Counted from the stretch's first letter, positions 48,000 through 60,475 are shown. The stretch is 64,000 bases of DNA from Megamerina dolium (GCA_963854835.1 OY978526.1:35378501-35442500); one strand, 5' to 3'. Numbers and translations are program-made. Notes: generated by a model not told the origin, from the sequence alone.

Positions 48000-48430
48000 T
48001 ATCATAGTTGTCTGGACAACCCCGGTCGGGTCTTCGCCTGCTGTAGTATTCCTCCAGTTATTCCTGTTTCGTGCCTGCGTTGTCCTTCCAGAATCCCTAA
48101 GTTGTTAGCATGTTCGTCAACTCAATCAACCCATCTGAGGCGATAGCCAAAAAGCCAAAGACGATTTCTTGTGGCGGATAAGAGTGATCAGCCCAACAAA
48201 TGTGGCTTGCCCATTTTAATTTGTGTATCATTATAGTAATAATTACAGATGGAAAGCGGTATTGCTGCTCTAGTTCGTGGTTGTAACGTTTCCTCCATTC
48301 ACCATTGTGGTATACAGCACCGTATATTCTTTGCAGCTTCTTCCCGTCAGCCTCACTAAGCGATCATAATATATAATATTTTTAAATAGATCATTCAAGC
48401 CTAGTCTGAATTGTCGCACTCCGACCTTTT
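48000..48430 (-). mobile_element. LINE C-terminal fragment
   Basis: The minus strand near 48290-48150 reads GEWRKRYNHELEQQY, then an HKLKWASHICWADH-like block (family: RLKWAGHICRM) and a PQEIVFGF-like block, the post-RT region of an RTE-type LINE different from the 7.4 kb family. Frames are broken. Confidence 0.5.
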
Positions 48431-48833
48431 CCAAGATGAACGGATTATACATATAGCTAATTTAATGGATATAGAAGAGAAGGAAAATTATTGTAAAGCT
48501 AGTTGTGAGTTGTTCTCGTATATGTAATTAATTGGCTATATGATTTAATGTCGAAAGATGTTTGCAGCAGTGTCGACAATTCTTTTTCGGATACCAACAA
48601 AATTCGAATTTATGCAGTATACCAAAAATCAAACCACAAAACATAAATTTGAATTGACGAAAAAGTTACTGTCAGTTGCGATAGATACACATTTAAATAA
48701 AAAATATACTAATTTAGTTCTGCAATCTTGACCCCTTCAGAAAATATTGTATCGTAAGATAGGTTTAGCAAGAAAAGAAATTTAATTTAATTATTAGTTA
48801 CTCTTTCTTTAAAATTCACTCAATTTCTTTTAG

Positions 48834-48934
48834 GATTAAAATTAGAAAAACGAATTGAGGAAGCTGTACCTGCGGGCCAACAATTACAGGAGCTTGGCAT
48901 GAGATTGCGTTGTGATGATACAGGTTCGGAAAAT
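48834..48934 (+). CDS. Dfd: Deformed (Dfd) coding exon 2
   Basis: 101 bp; with the last base of exon 1 it gives 34 codons: GLKLEKRIEEAVPAGQQLQE then LGMRLRCDDTGSEN. Conserved Dfd linker block. Acceptor TTTTAG at 48828-48833, donor GTAAGT at 48935. Phases 1 and 0. Confidence 0.95.
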
Positions 48935-49020
48935 GTAAGTTGCCCTTATAAATACATATGTATGCTGTTAAATAAATATGACAGAGTGAAAAATGTAATA
49001 GTATCCATATATTATTTTAG
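48935..49020 (+). other. Dfd: Dfd intron 2
   Basis: 86 bp, GTAAGT donor and TTATTTTAG acceptor; a typical short fly intron. Confidence 0.93.
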
Positions 49021-49198
49021 GATGATATGCTTGAAGAAGATCGTCTAATGTTGGATAGATCACCGGATGAGCTTGGCTCATTGGGTAATGACGATGATTT
49101 GGGTGATTCTGATACAGATGATGATCTTATGGCAGAAACAACAGATGGTGAAAGGATTATTTATCCATGGATGAAGAAAATTCATGTTGCTGGAGTTG
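49021..49198 (+). CDS. Dfd: Deformed (Dfd) coding exon 3 with YPWM hexapeptide
   Basis: 59 codons plus one base. DDMLEEDRLMLDRSPDELGS, an acidic stretch (DDDLGDSDTDDDL), MAETTDGERIIYPWMKKIHV and AGV. The YPWM motif (49162-49173) is the Extradenticle/PBC contact used by Hox proteins. Donor GTAAGT at 49199; the next exon should restore an Ala codon and carry the homeobox. The exon is in the expected order and phase, and nothing suggests inactivation. Confidence 0.96.
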
Positions 49199-49204
49199 GT
49201 AAGT

Positions 49205-50655
49205 TTCGCATATACTTATGCATCTAGTTATATTTCGATTAGAGCAAAGTCTATGCACGAGTACATAGTTATACCAGTGTTATTCTATTAGCTAATTAAA
49301 TTATTTAGCTGACAACACTCACTGTTGTGTTGACTGACTTGCTGACGAGCTAACTCTCTGTATGTGTGTGTGTGTGTGTGTGTGTGCGTGAATATATTCG
49401 CGAACTATATGTATGAATATAATCTGTATATATGTATGTATGTGTATCTGTTCATTAATCAAAATCAAAAATGTCTCTTTTTACGTCAAATGACAGCAGT
49501 GAAGTGATGTACTACACACTCGCATGTGCGATATGTGGGAGAAGCCATCACTGTGATAATGATGAGCCACAATATGAATAAACGAGAATATTAACACTCA
49601 CTCTTCTTTCAACACGACACTCATTACGCGTACTGTATGGAATTGCGTTTCGATTGCCACTTTGTCACTTGGACTATGGGGCACTGTTCCGATTGAATTG
49701 AAATGTAAAAGAAAAATAAAGACTTGAAAATAACAAAATAATAACAATTAAAAACAAGTAGCTGTACTGTGTTGTTGTTGTTGTTGTTGGTTGTTCTCTC
49801 TAGAGGAATAATTGAAACTCCCGAAAGTCTTGTCTTGTGCATTCAAGATGTTGCATTGCATCGACATCTGAAGTATTTACTATAGTATGTATATTATTCT
49901 CAATGCCACACGCCACTTAATGCATTTCGAAATGTGCAGCAAAATTGTAACACATGCACACACATACACAGCCAGTGAGGAATGTTAGATCTTGAACTTG
50001 CTATTGCCTATGCAATTGCCCAAAGAGTCAGTCGCTTGATAATCGAGTATCATTTGGTCGTACGCTCATGATAAACGTCACAATATTAACAACAAATGAC
50101 ACGGCTCATCTGTCACTCGGTCGGTGTCATCGTCGAAGTAAGCTATACGGTACCTATATTTTGTGTTTGTTTACGTTCGTCGTAGCAGCAGTCACATGGT
50201 TTTATTCGTTTATTCGTGTGCACTATGATTATGGTATGAAATGTTGTACAGCATATATTTGATGCTCATCAGACACACAGATAATCTGCCTTATATTGAC
50301 ATTTCATCTCTGACAGGTACATATTTGAATAAGCAAATTGATAGGAAAAATTATTATTGTATGTACATATACTCATTAATAGTCTCAGTGGGATGTTGCC
50401 AATATGTACAGAGGAGCAAGTAATTTGACCTTTGTGTCATATTTTAGCTAGTAAAATAATTAATTAGTACATAAAAACGAGTGAGCGAAGTTCAGTTATA
50501 CTGAGAGCTCTGAGAATGCTCTCAGTTGAATGCATTCATCAGAACTACCCAGTGTGAAAAGAGAAGAGGTAAGTGAATGGTTACTACTAGATAATTGACT
50601 CGTGGAAGCATTATTTTCCCTTTCATATATTTCTCTTAATTTTTGTAATGCTTTA
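49205..50655. other. Element-free 5' part of Dfd intron 3
   Basis: Contains (TG)n at 49361-49386 and TTG repeats at 49771-49790. Possible intronic enhancer by position only; no specific site cluster was assigned. Confidence 0.45.
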
Positions 50656-50661
50656 ACCACT

Positions 50662-51033
50662 AACAATGGGCGCCGTAGCTCAGTGGTTAGTGTGTTCGCC
50701 TTCTGATCTGTAGGTCGTGGTTCAATCCCCGGCTGATGCATAACAAATTTAATATCGATAAGATTTTTCTTTCGAATGGTACCCACCTGTCGGCAAGCAA
50801 TCGGCAATTCTTCCGACAGTAACAACTTGCCATGAAGAAGCTTCTTAAAGAACTCTGTGACAAAGTTTAGAAAAAGTGATGTTACAAGTCTTCTGCCGTT
50901 CGGAACCGGCTAAAATAAGTAGGTCCCTTCTAATACTGTCCAAATTTAAGACGCACAACAGTAATGGAAGAGAAGCTCGGCCAATGAGCCCTTTGGGGCT
51001 TTAAGTGCCACATATTTATTTTTGTTTTTTTAT
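50662..51033 (+). mobile_element. tRNA-derived SINE, short-tail type, copy C
   Basis: Complete copy, almost identical to copy A in the head and body. A box TAGCTCAGTGG near 50676-50686, B box GGTTCAATCCC at 50719-50729, terminal TTTAAGTGCCACATATTTAT and a T-rich tail. Flanked by TTTAACCACT at 50652-50661 and 51034-51043 (10 bp target duplication). High similarity to copy A suggests recent activity. Confidence 0.9.
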
Positions 51034-51039
51034 TTTAAC

Positions 51040-51640
51040 CACTTTCTCAGTGGTTAGTCGTCATATGTATGCATACACTGATTTGCATTTATACGTAAAC
51101 CGCACCTCATGGTCATTTAAAATCAATTAATCAGCAATATCGTCGCACATTATTGAGGAAGCGAATAGAGATACTTGGAATCCAATACAACTCTAAATAT
51201 CTACACACTACATGAATAAAACAGAAAATTACATACTCAACTCAAATGCACTCGTCACCTGTATTTGATGGTTACATGATATGACACCATGTACATGTTC
51301 ATATAAATCTATAAGTACTAATATATAAAGCTAGTTCGTCAACAATACGAATTGATTATGATAATTAACTGCCATTTAGGCCGCAAGCAGCATATTGTCA
51401 TTGGCTTCTACTACAAAATTGCGTGTTGCTCGTTATACAACACTATAACGAGTTGTTAATAAACCAAAGACTCATAGTATGTAGATATCGTGTTAATCAT
51501 ATAAAAGTTTTCTAGTTATTACTTTGGCAATTTGAGAGTGATCAATTTGTTCGTGTAGTATTATAATTAAACATGTGAATGCATGTGAGTAATTACTCCA
51601 CTACTTTTCACTAATAATCCAAAAATGTATTATCTCATTG
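51040..51640. other. Intronic DNA without recognised elements
   Basis: AT-rich and element-free between the SINE and the mariner remnant. Confidence 0.5.
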
Positions 51641-51649
51641 ATATATAAG

Positions 51650-52735
51650 GTCTAGTAAAAAGAAATCCATTATATTTGCATTAAATTGAAGCTTTTATTT
51701 AGCATAGTTAGAATTTAGAACTTAAGTCAAATATGCACCGTTTTGTTTGATAACTTGTTGCCATTTTAAAGGTAATTTCATAATGCCACTCTCATGGAAA
51801 CCCTCGTCCCTATTGGAAAAAACTAGGACAGTCGATTTTCAAAGCTTCTCTTGAGGCGAATTTTTCACCAGCAAAATCATTTGCCATAGACACGGACTAT
51901 AAGGTGGATGTATATGAACCTCCCAACTAAGCTCCCGGAGCTTCTGGCGAGTCACTATTGATGTGTATAGCCTGGCCTGTTCCTGATGGAACACAATTCC
52001 TCTCCTATTGGCCAAAGCTGGCTGCTTCTGGGCGATTGCTACCTTCAGACGGTCCAAATGTTGACAGTACAAGTCCGAATTAAGAGTTTGGCCGTAGCGG
52101 AGCAGCTTAGCTACTATCCGTAGGGACAGTAGATAATTCCCTGCCAATCCCACCAAACGCATGGCAAAACCTTCCTGACCGTCAATCCTGGCTTGGCCAC
52201 CGCTTTCGCCAGCTCACCGCGACTTTTCATCACCAGTAACCATCCGCTTTAGAAATGGATCGATTTTGTTGCGATTCGGCAGCGATTCGCAGATGTAAAC
52301 TCGGTCCATGAGGTGGCACCCATACATTGAGCTTCTTTTTGTATCCAGCCTTATTTAAATGGTTTCAAACGGCAATGTTTACCTCCTGCGCAATAGAAAT
52401 AGTGCTTACATGATGGTCAGACTCGACAATTTCCATTATTTTATCGATATTTTCGGCAATTGGCCTTCAAGAGCGTGGTGCATCTTTGACATCAAAATCA
52501 CCGGAACGGAATCGACAAAACCAAAATTGCATGCGATTGGCTGTTACAGTATCAGGACCATAAACACTATTCACATTTTCAGTTGTCTGGCTTGCGTTTT
52601 CGCCTTTTTCGAAGAAAAACTGTAAAATATGGCGTATTTTCTCTTTACTGGTGTCCATCTTTGACGAGTGCTCAAACAATACTGAGTCAAGCAATCACAA
52701 AACCCCCTGAAATGTTTATTTAGTACGACATCTTT
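51650..52735 (-). pseudogene. mariner transposase pseudogene (SETMAR/irritans-like)
   Basis: The minus strand starts near 52660 with MDTSKEKIRHILQFFFEKGE, then ENVNSVYGPDTVTANRMQFW and FRSGDFDVKDAPRSG, the HTH region of the mariner group related to the SETMAR transposase. Further on, RGIVFHQEQARLYTSIVTRQ (second Asp replaced by Glu) and HPPYSP near 51900. Frame changes occur near 52200-52450 and near 51890. Roughly full length, but dead. Inverted repeats were not recognised. Confidence 0.85.
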
Positions 52736-52879
52736 CTAACGCCATAATAATATTATTAATAGCTTAAATCGATCGCACTTATACAACGCGAGATACAGAT
52801 TACTAAGGCCGTCTATTGGGAAAATAATGGATTAGTGTTACAAAGGTATGATAAGTTTGTAAAATTCCTTTATATTGGA

Positions 52880-53900
52880 TAGTGGAAAAATGGTGCCGAC
52901 TCGAAGTCAAAGTTCAAATAAATGCGAGGAAAATCGACAAATAGCTCTACAGTTGCTACAGCCTTTTTTTCGATGAGAAGGTAACAAATGGCTAACCCAC
53001 TGACCCATAACCATTCCGATTTACTCATTCTGTTAAGGTATTTCTGGAAGTATCCGTGGCCAGAGAGAAATTGTATTAGATAGTAATTTACCTCGCCAAA
53101 ATTTCTACCTATACATGTGGTAATAGTTGGAATCAGCCTTGCTGTCCATCTGCTTTTCGGTTCACTATCCCATCTATCCTGCCACAGTTGGTGTATCCAT
53201 CGCTTTATTGCGAATATATTTACGGTAGCCTCTCTTTTTTGCAGTTTCCACTTCGCTTGTCTCTTTTTTGCTGCCAAGTCCACAGACAGGGCTCCGCTAA
53301 TAATTAGTATCACTGGTTTGGACACTGTTCGGTACGATGAAGCTGCTCTCAGAGCTGCAGTCATTTCTGCGCGTCTGCCCATATTTCATTAACATAAAGT
53401 AGAACAGAGTTTACCACAGACATAAGAAGCTTTCTCTTGCTCTGTGTTGCGCCACCAATGTATACCATTCGTCTACTCAATGCCGAAGTAGTCTCTGCTA
53501 CTTTAGTTACTGCGTGTCGGATCTGTTCCTAGTACGTGAGTTTGAAGTGAAGTCTCAATTCCAATTCTTTCGTCAGAAATTCGCATCTCCACTTCTAATG
53601 ATATATGTCGTTTCGTTAGCAGTAATATCTCTGTTTTTTCCAGCATGACCCGGTTCAGCTTTCGATGTGCGGCAACGGTGTTCCGGGCGACGATGATGGC
53701 GGATATATCATCAGCAAAAGCCACCAGATGAGTTTCGTTCGGCACCTCAATTTCTAATAGGTCATTATAGTCAACGTTCCAGGGGTCTGGCCCTAGGTTT
53801 GACCCCTGAGCTGCACCCGACGTTATTTGTTTTGTTCTGGTCTCGCCGCTGACCTCGTAAATGAGTTCACGATCTCTCAAGTAGCTGCACAGTTGCTACA
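52880..53900 (-). mobile_element. R1-clade LINE remnant (RT and C-terminus)
   Basis: Minus strand. RT part at 53503-53880: QITSGAAQGSNLGPDPWN, AFADDISAIIVARNTVAAHRKLN, then MLEKTEILLLTKRHISLEVEMR. C-terminal part at 52880-53385: LRAASSYRTVSKPVILIISG, RWTARLIPTITTCIGRNFGE and VNYYLIQFLSGHGYFQKYL, the hallmark tail of R1-type elements outside rDNA. A frame break separates the two parts; the N-terminal half is missing. Confidence 0.85.
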
Positions 53901-53904
53901 GGTG

Positions 53905-54555
53905 CTGGTCCTAGAGAGACAGAATTATTGATTTTTCTCCCTAATAGTTTTCTGAAACGTACTTAGTCTGTGTATCCATCACCGAACATACATACCGAAC
54001 CTCTATATAAACCTTATAGGGACAAAAAAAAATTATCGTAAAAAGAGCTGGAAATCGGAAAAACCACCGTAAATGCCGAAGGATCGTCTCTAGAGGTGTC
54101 ATTAGGTCGTATCTTAATAATTTTTACTCGAATACATACTTATGATTTAATCTGCCCTTTAGTGAGTCTTCACATTTTCTGAATCAAATATTGCAAAAAG
54201 GTTTCACAAACATAACTGAAAAAAGTGAATTTAATATTCTGCAAAAATTCATGTATGACATTTTTGCACATTATATTTCACTGTTGATTGTTGCATTGAA
54301 CACTTTTGTTGAATTTTATGGGAGTTTAACCGAAAACTGGAAAACAAAAACAAACTGTTAACAGTTTTATGTTAAAACTATGCTGCAGTGATTATATATA
54401 CTTCAAACTATCTAGTCGAGGTTCTATGTCTAGACACCAAGTAAAATATTTACAAAACCGTCATTAAACAGTTTGTAACATCCCGAAATTTATTTGTGTT
54501 CTTTAACAATAAGTAACTCTGTAATTTTCAACCAATTCCTAACTTTATTACAGTT
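53905..54555. other. Intronic DNA without recognised elements
   Basis: AT-rich, nothing recognised. Confidence 0.5.
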
Positions 54556-54560
54556 TTGTT

Positions 54561-54897
54561 AGGTTAGGTTATTGTGGTTTCCCTTTCTCTGAGAGAAAAC
54601 ACTTAGGCCAGATAGGTCTGTTGTGATCCACAGTACTTCTCTTCTAGTACTGGTGTGCTTGTTAAATATAGACAGTATTAGAAGGGAGCTACTTATGTGC
54701 CATCACATTTTTGAGTTTTGTCAGATAGTTTTTTAAGACGAATTTTTTCATAGCAAATTGTTACTGTCGGAATAATGGCCAGTTACTGGCCGACAGATAG
54801 ACACCGCTCGAAAGAAAAATCCTTTCGATATTAATGTTACCTCAGCCGAAGATTGAAGCCACGATTTACGCATTAGAAGGCAAACATACTAATTGGA
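54561..54897 (-). mobile_element. SINE with LINE-like tail, copy H
   Basis: On + it begins GTTAGGTTAGGTTATTGTGG, then CCCTTTCTCTGAGAGAAA (hairpin), GGTCTGTTGTGATCC, the SINE body, and a degraded head (CAGCCGAAGATTGAAGCC). Read on minus, the 3' end matches the LINE tail pattern. It lies about 30 bp from a truncated copy of the same LINE family. Confidence 0.82.
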
Positions 54898-54924
54898 ACA
54901 AATTATGATTTATGACTGGGCTCA

Positions 54925-56110
54925 CTCAGCTGGTAGTATTCTAGAATTTTTTTGCCATTTTTACATAAAGCAGGGCAGGTACATATTAGATGTGAGATCG
55001 TTTCAATTTCCTCCATATCTCTGCAGCTTCTGCAGAAGTCAAGTGAGGTTGCGTTGATGATGATAACCTCCAAATTATGCTTACACGTGGCTATAGGGAT
55101 CCCTAACCGAGAATTCTCATGGGTTAAAGATTTTTGTGTATCCTGTCTTGTAAGCTCATCGGCTATGCAGTTTCCTCGTATACCACTGTGTCCGGGTACC
55201 TAGCACATGAGAATATTGTGCTGATCAGCCATCTCGTTAAGAGATTTGCTGCAGTCAAGAATGGTTTTCGATTTCACGAGAAATGAGGCCAGGGCCTTAA
55301 TTGCAGCTTGGCTGTCACTCAAGATGCAAATGTTTCTGCGGGAGACAATGCGAACTTTTGCTGCAAACATTGTATCAATGTTTGGAAGCACATATACTTT
55401 TTTGAACAATGAAACTTAATAAGTCAAATTTAAGAAATCGAATTTCAGATGTAAATTTCAAATCTGTAATGCGAATTGCCGCAGAAAATGCTATAGAGAC
55501 AAATATAGACTTTATTAGTAGCAATAAACAAAATGAAATAAATAAAAACGATTTATAAAATCAAGGAGTTTATGTTTTAAATTAATGTATATATTTAATA
55601 TTCTGAGAACATTAGTGAAGTATAAATGTAAATTAATTTACCACATTTTTTGTATTTTACCCACTGTGTGGCCGCACATGTATTTGGCCTCATGCTCTCT
55701 CAGTCTATTTCTTACGTTTGTGTTAGTCTTGTAAAATGGATTATGAGAAATTGTATTGCGCTCTTCGTCTGTTCTTCGCCCTTCTTCTGTGCTAAGCTAG
55801 CTCGTAAGTGCAAATAGCTCCTGGGAGCTATCGTGCCCATCACTGCTCTATTTGATCCAAGAAAGAGCAGTGTGAATTGCTTTAACTTTTACTTGAAACA
55901 CACTACAGTGGTTAGGCAGGCGAAAATAAATATTTAGGTTGAATGATTCGGAATACACACCTGCTCCCACCCTTCCATCAAGCTTAGAGCCATCAGTAAA
56001 GATGAGAGTGTAATTTGGCATGAATCCTTCCGCCTCTCAGGCGAACCTATCAGGGAAGAAGGTTAGAAATTTCCTTTCTGAGACAACAATATTTGGCATG
56101 TAGAAGTACG
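54925..56110 (-). mobile_element. Second LOA/I-like LINE copy, truncated, with hAT insertion
   Basis: Minus-strand C-terminal part of the same family as 15064-20262. From 56080 down: FLTFFPDRFA- and FTDGSKLDGRVGAGVYSES-type RNase H start, FNLNIYFRLPNHCSVF, SWIK, then (after the hAT piece) VSRRNICILSDSQAAIKALA, SKSLNEMADQHNILMC, CPGTQ/GYTRKLHSR region and a CTCPAL-like end near 54970. About 85-90% alike by eye to the younger copy where they overlap. Both ends are truncated relative to that copy. Confidence 0.85.
55349..55842 (+). mobile_element. hAT transposon 3' part inside the LINE
   Basis: Interrupts the RNase H frame. Plus-strand text MRTFAANIVSMFGSTYTFLN then SNLRNRISDVNFKSVMRIAA and TNIDFISSNKQNEIN corresponds to the C-terminal dimerisation region of hAT transposases (one frameshift in between). 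It ends GTGCCCATCACTG, the inverse of the CAGTGATGGGCAC hAT terminal repeat. The 5' end is missing and no 8 bp target duplication is visible. Confidence 0.72.
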
Positions 56111-56234
56111 TCATACTACCGAAAATGATTCAGCCACTCCCACCGTTTATAGTAGCTCCCAAAGCGCCTGTACTTCTTTTAAATTGAAACAGCTGTAACT
56201 TCGGCAATCTTCTTTCAAGACAACCAGACAAGAC

Positions 56235-56385
56235 AACTTAGGTTAATGTGGTAGTATAAGCTCCCATAAAATCAGCAAGTCACGCCCTCTTCTTTGCGTG
56301 GCTTCCATACAAAGTCGAGGAAATTAAGCTAAAAGTTTTACAAACTATTTAGCGTAGGACAACCATATTTAAGTTGTGAGTATAT
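56235..56385 (-). repeat. Dispersed unit of the ~150 bp repeat
   Basis: The reverse complement shows CTTTGTATGGAAGCCACGCA, AAGAAGAGGGCGTGACTTGC and GATTTTATGGGAGCTTATAC, with CAACCATATTTAAG/GTAGGACAACC on the + strand, matching the units at 4248-4935. Confidence 0.6.
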
Positions 56386-56389
56386 TCTA

Positions 56390-58270
56390 TTCCTTTTTCT
56401 ATGACAATTATATTTATGTATGCGTTTCTTAAATAACGTTTGTGATAAAGAATAAGTTAGTGCTTGTAACTTTTTATAAATGCCACAATCCTAAAACAAA
56501 AGCTTCAATGTAAATTCCTGAGAATAAAACATGTACAATGTATTCCCTACATACTTACATAATTGTAACATGCTCGACGTGCAAGAGATTTGGCTGAGCA
56601 ATTCATATCATAAGAGATTTGCGTCAAAGCACTAATGCACCGCATGCATACATACGAGTACATGAGCGCACTGTCAGAGTGGCTACTTAAAGTTTATCCA
56701 ATGCCATAAGATAACACTGGCTGTGTTTGCTCAAAATTTGTGCATCTACGAATACTTGGAGTGGGAGAGGAGATCAATGTGTGGAAATTTGAATATAAAA
56801 TATTTACTTCAGAATAAACTCTATGAAAAATGTATGCTTTAAAGAAACAGTAAAGCTATAGTTTGTATTGCGTATACTGTATATGTATACAATATTATAT
56901 CGTAAAAATGCTTTTTGCAACTTGGTGGTACAAGTTCAATATTACATTCAATAAATCCATAAAACGTGCACAGCCTTGTAATGTAAGCAAGCAAATTTCA
57001 ATGGCAACATGTGGACGTCGAGGTGAGACGTATAAAGCAAGGAGTGCGCAGTTGTTTGAGATGACTTGCGAAAAAGACATCAATCGCTCGTTGCAAGCCG
57101 TATGCCTTGTTGTTGAAACGTAAGAAAAAAAAATAACCGCCGAACAGCAGAACAACAAAAGCAGCAACAGTAACACCAAGCATCTGAGTCGCAATATCGA
57201 CCATGACGATGTACAAAATTTCATTCGAAATTCGAATTTATGACAGATGAGGCACAAATACACTTCGACGCCGCTGCCATAGCAGCCGACAGTCGAAATG
57301 CGACTGAACAGAGGGGGAAAAGATATAAACTGACGAAGACGAATGCAAAAAAAAAAAAAAAAAACACAGCTCACACTGGCAATGGGAACAAAGTGTAATT
57401 AGCGCAACAACAAGTTCCAGTATTGTACGAGTATTGTTGTGCTTTTATTCTTACTTTGTCATCATCATCATCATCATCACCACAGCATCGCAACGACCAA
57501 TCTGTTGTTATATAAGTTTTTTGCCCCCCTTTTGCGATTTATTGGGCGCGATCGATGCTAATTAAAATGCTATTGTTAAATGGTTCTCGGCTTTAACTTG
57601 AATATTTTTGCAAACAAATAATAAATAAAATGAAAGAATAATTATGTTCAAAGGAAATACCTTATGTACGTAGGTATGTGTATTTATATATACAAATTTT
57701 AATCGAAGTAATAAAAAAAAATGATTATATTAAAACAAACAACAATACAAACGACAACCTGAACAATTTTCGTTTAATAAAAAAGTTTAAATAAGAAACA
57801 ATATCAAATCATATTGAATACGATTCGAATAAAAGAAAACCTCAAGGACGTTACGCTATACATATATACATACATTTATATGTATTGTGTTGTATGTTTG
57901 TTTGAAAGAATGCGTGAGTTTCAAAAATGTTTGTAATGGAGTGTCATTTTTGAGACTGTTCAACTGAAGGTGATATCTATGAAAAGTACTTCAAATTTAC
58001 AATATCTATTAGAATCTTTTAATGAACTTTGCAGTAGAGCAATACAAGTATTGTATATGCACGATATACATATACATATATAATGTTTTGTTTTGAAATG
58101 TTGGTGGCTGTGTAAGTGTATATGCGAGATTGCCGACTTGAAAATGATTAATGAGGATGGGCGTTGATTGAAAGTGAAAATCTAGAGCAATGGTCGGTGA
58201 TAGATCTATACGATACGTGTATAATAGTGGCTTATTTCTCTAAACTAATTATATAATATTATAAACAAAC
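56390..58270. other. Element-free block in Dfd intron 3
   Basis: Nothing transposon-like over 1.9 kb. Contains a (CAT)n run at 57461-57479, then a GC-richer patch GCGATTTATTGGGCGCGATC GATGCTAATTAAAATGC (57533-57570) with Caudal/posterior-Hox-type TTTAT and TAAT cores. Candidate intronic regulatory DNA by position. Confidence 0.45.
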
Positions 58271-58274
58271 TATA

Positions 58275-58930
58275 TATACTCAAATCGGGTTGTCGGAAAA
58301 GTTCTGACATATTTTTAGAGTGGTTATCAATGCTTATTTATACCATCAAGTTCAATGTTATATTTAGGAAGTACCGCGCTAGTTAAAGGTATAAACATTT
58401 CTTCCTCCAGAGTAGTAAAGCTGTCCCTAATTACAATGCCAAGTTTGAGTGCGATCTATCTACCACTGTATTTCCAACATTCGGCTCAAAATGGGTACCG
58501 CGGAGTGGCAATTTCTGTTTTTGGGATATAAAGAAGTCCCACGGTGCCAAATCTGGTAAAGAAGGTGATTGTTTAAGTGCATTTATTGAGTTTTTGGAGA
58601 GACAATTGGTTACATTCATAGCAAAAATTCAGAAAAATCGAACGGACAAACTCCTCGGGCATGTTACACCCGCATGCTATTTCTTTCAAGCTCGAAATAT
58701 TGGTTTTGAGTTTAATTTCCTTCAATCTTTTGATGTTATCTTCGATTAGATTTGCCTCATTTTCTACAACGTCTCGATCCTCCTTGAAGCCTTTAAACCT
58801 CTTATAATAAAGGTATATTGATAGTGCGGACTCACCCGGCTCATAAGCCTTTAGCAACATTTTTAATACATCAGCTCACGTTTGCTACGCAATATTTGAG
58901 ACATAATCCATGTTAAAAAAGCTATTGTCG
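58275..58930 (-). pseudogene. mariner-type transposon, internally deleted
   Basis: Minus strand: N-terminal HTH part MLLKAYEPGESALSIYLYYK, RFKGFKEDRDVVENEA and ENIKRLKEI-like segment (58573-58860). It is directly followed by the C-terminal LKQSPSLPDLAPWDFFISQK, LPLRGTHFE block (58445-58580), so the catalytic core between them is deleted. The end GGGTTGTCGGAAAAGTTCTG near 58287 looks like a mariner terminal repeat. Confidence 0.7.
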
Positions 58931-58934
58931 ACAC

Positions 58935-59155
58935 TGATTTGCAAATTCCAATCAAGCTAGGCATCATAACCAAGAACAGTTGGACCGTCTCCCAGTGCAG
59001 TGGTGAAACATTACACCATTGCAATCGATGAGTTCTGGCCATTTTTCAGCCTGAAATGTATTCAAATTATTCTTTTGACTCAAAACTAAGCATTGCAGTG
59101 TCTGCCAAAGTTATGAAAAAGTTGAAGTCATTCATCTAGCATTGTGTAGAGCAGT
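58935..59155. other. Intronic DNA
   Basis: Short spacer; nothing recognised. Confidence 0.4.
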
Positions 59156-59159
59156 AGAA

Positions 59160-59580
59160 CAGTGAAAAAAAAAATGTAGAAGACCGTCCAACATCAAGCC
59201 AGACATCACGTCAAGGTCAGTAGATTGTTCACTTCTACGAACTAAATTCAGTGTGTTAAGCACTTAGCCCAACCCTTACATAGTCGTATCATACAGGCAT
59301 CGCAGTCACCTATACGAAGACGATCATGGCAACATCAGTTCAGATATCGTTCCACGATGCAAAAACCTTTGTTGACAGATATTCATATCGAAAAATGTAT
59401 GCACTGGGCAACTGAAAATTTACATACCAATTGGAGCAAAGATACTTAAACTGATGAATCGGCGTTTCAGTTTTTAAATCCATTGACTCGTATTTGGTCT
59501 ACAGCAACAAATAGAACGGTGGTGCTCACGGTAAAACACATGTTTACGGTGACTTTATAGATGATCAAGGAGGGAAGAGT
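59160..59580 (+). pseudogene. Tc1-type transposase remnant
   Basis: Plus-strand text with stops: RRPSNIKPDITSR-like start, then PLLTDIHIEKCMHWATENLH, a TDESAFQFLNP-like first-Asp block near 59450-59490 (family: FSDESxFxLF) and RIWSTATNRTVV. Order and motifs fit a Tc1 transposase middle part. Ends before the second Asp region. Confidence 0.5.
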
Positions 59581-59584
59581 GAAT

Positions 59585-60475
59585 ATTGATATTGTTGTGC
59601 ATTAGCCAAGGGAACAATAAAGCATTGTATGACAACAGATCAAATAGAGTATCATTTTTTCATTATTCCCATCGTATTTGCAACCGTGATGCAAATATGC
59701 AAGATGATGTGATGCAAGAAATTGTTTATTATAATGTGACGATGACAATCGGTCGACCTTAAAAGTCTTTAGATACAAGTACTCTTTAGGTAGTAGTGAA
59801 AGTGGAAAGCGCAATTGTTCTGAGCTGCTTTCAATAGTTGGGATGTCTCCATTTCTACGGCTGCTATCGCAATTCATTAGTAGGGGTGTAAATTTAAGTT
59901 AATTTGCAACTCTATATTCGCAAAAAATGTTTTCTTACAGATATCTGTAAGCCTTTTGATATTTACATTATTTAGAAGAACTTTGAAGTAAATAGAACCC
60001 GTCGTTTTTTCACGGATGTAAACAAATTTATTAAAACCGCAACATTCTTATAGCCTCAAATATGTCCCAATTTCCAGTCGGGTTTTTAATATTCATTCAA
60101 AATTTACTTTTATTTGCAACTCTTTAATCGATCGAAAATTGGCTCGCCCAAAGAGGTCTTCGGGACCTATAACTGCCAAATTGTTATATATAGTGTTGTC
60201 CCTATAAGTAAGTAAGTTGCGGAAGCACGAAGATGAAGGAACCTTCATATTTTCCATTTCTATTTACCATACGACAAGAAGAATGCTTACTTCATTTAAA
60301 TTTCTTGTAAAATCTTATTAAATTTGATAGTACAAGCGTTGGTTGTCTCCTTTGATTCAATTAAAATATTCACATTTATCGATGACTAGCATTCAGTACT
60401 TACAGTACTTACAGTATAGTATATTCAGTACTTACATGTAGTGTTATTATATGTTAGGATATATGACCACTGTGG
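59585..60475. other. Intronic DNA, mostly unassigned
   Basis: A CTATAAGTAAGTAAG end near 60203-60222 could be the tail of another RTE-type fragment, but no coding match was found. Confidence 0.35.

Larger units (their letters stand above)
44949..48833 (+). other. Dfd: Dfd intron 1
   Basis: 3885 bp, donor GTAATG and acceptor TTTCTTTTAG. It holds a 43 bp-period duplication just inside the donor, a DNA transposon with terminal inverted repeats (45468-46144) and probable LINE scraps near 47270-47560 and 48000-48430. No other exon was seen. Confidence 0.85.
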
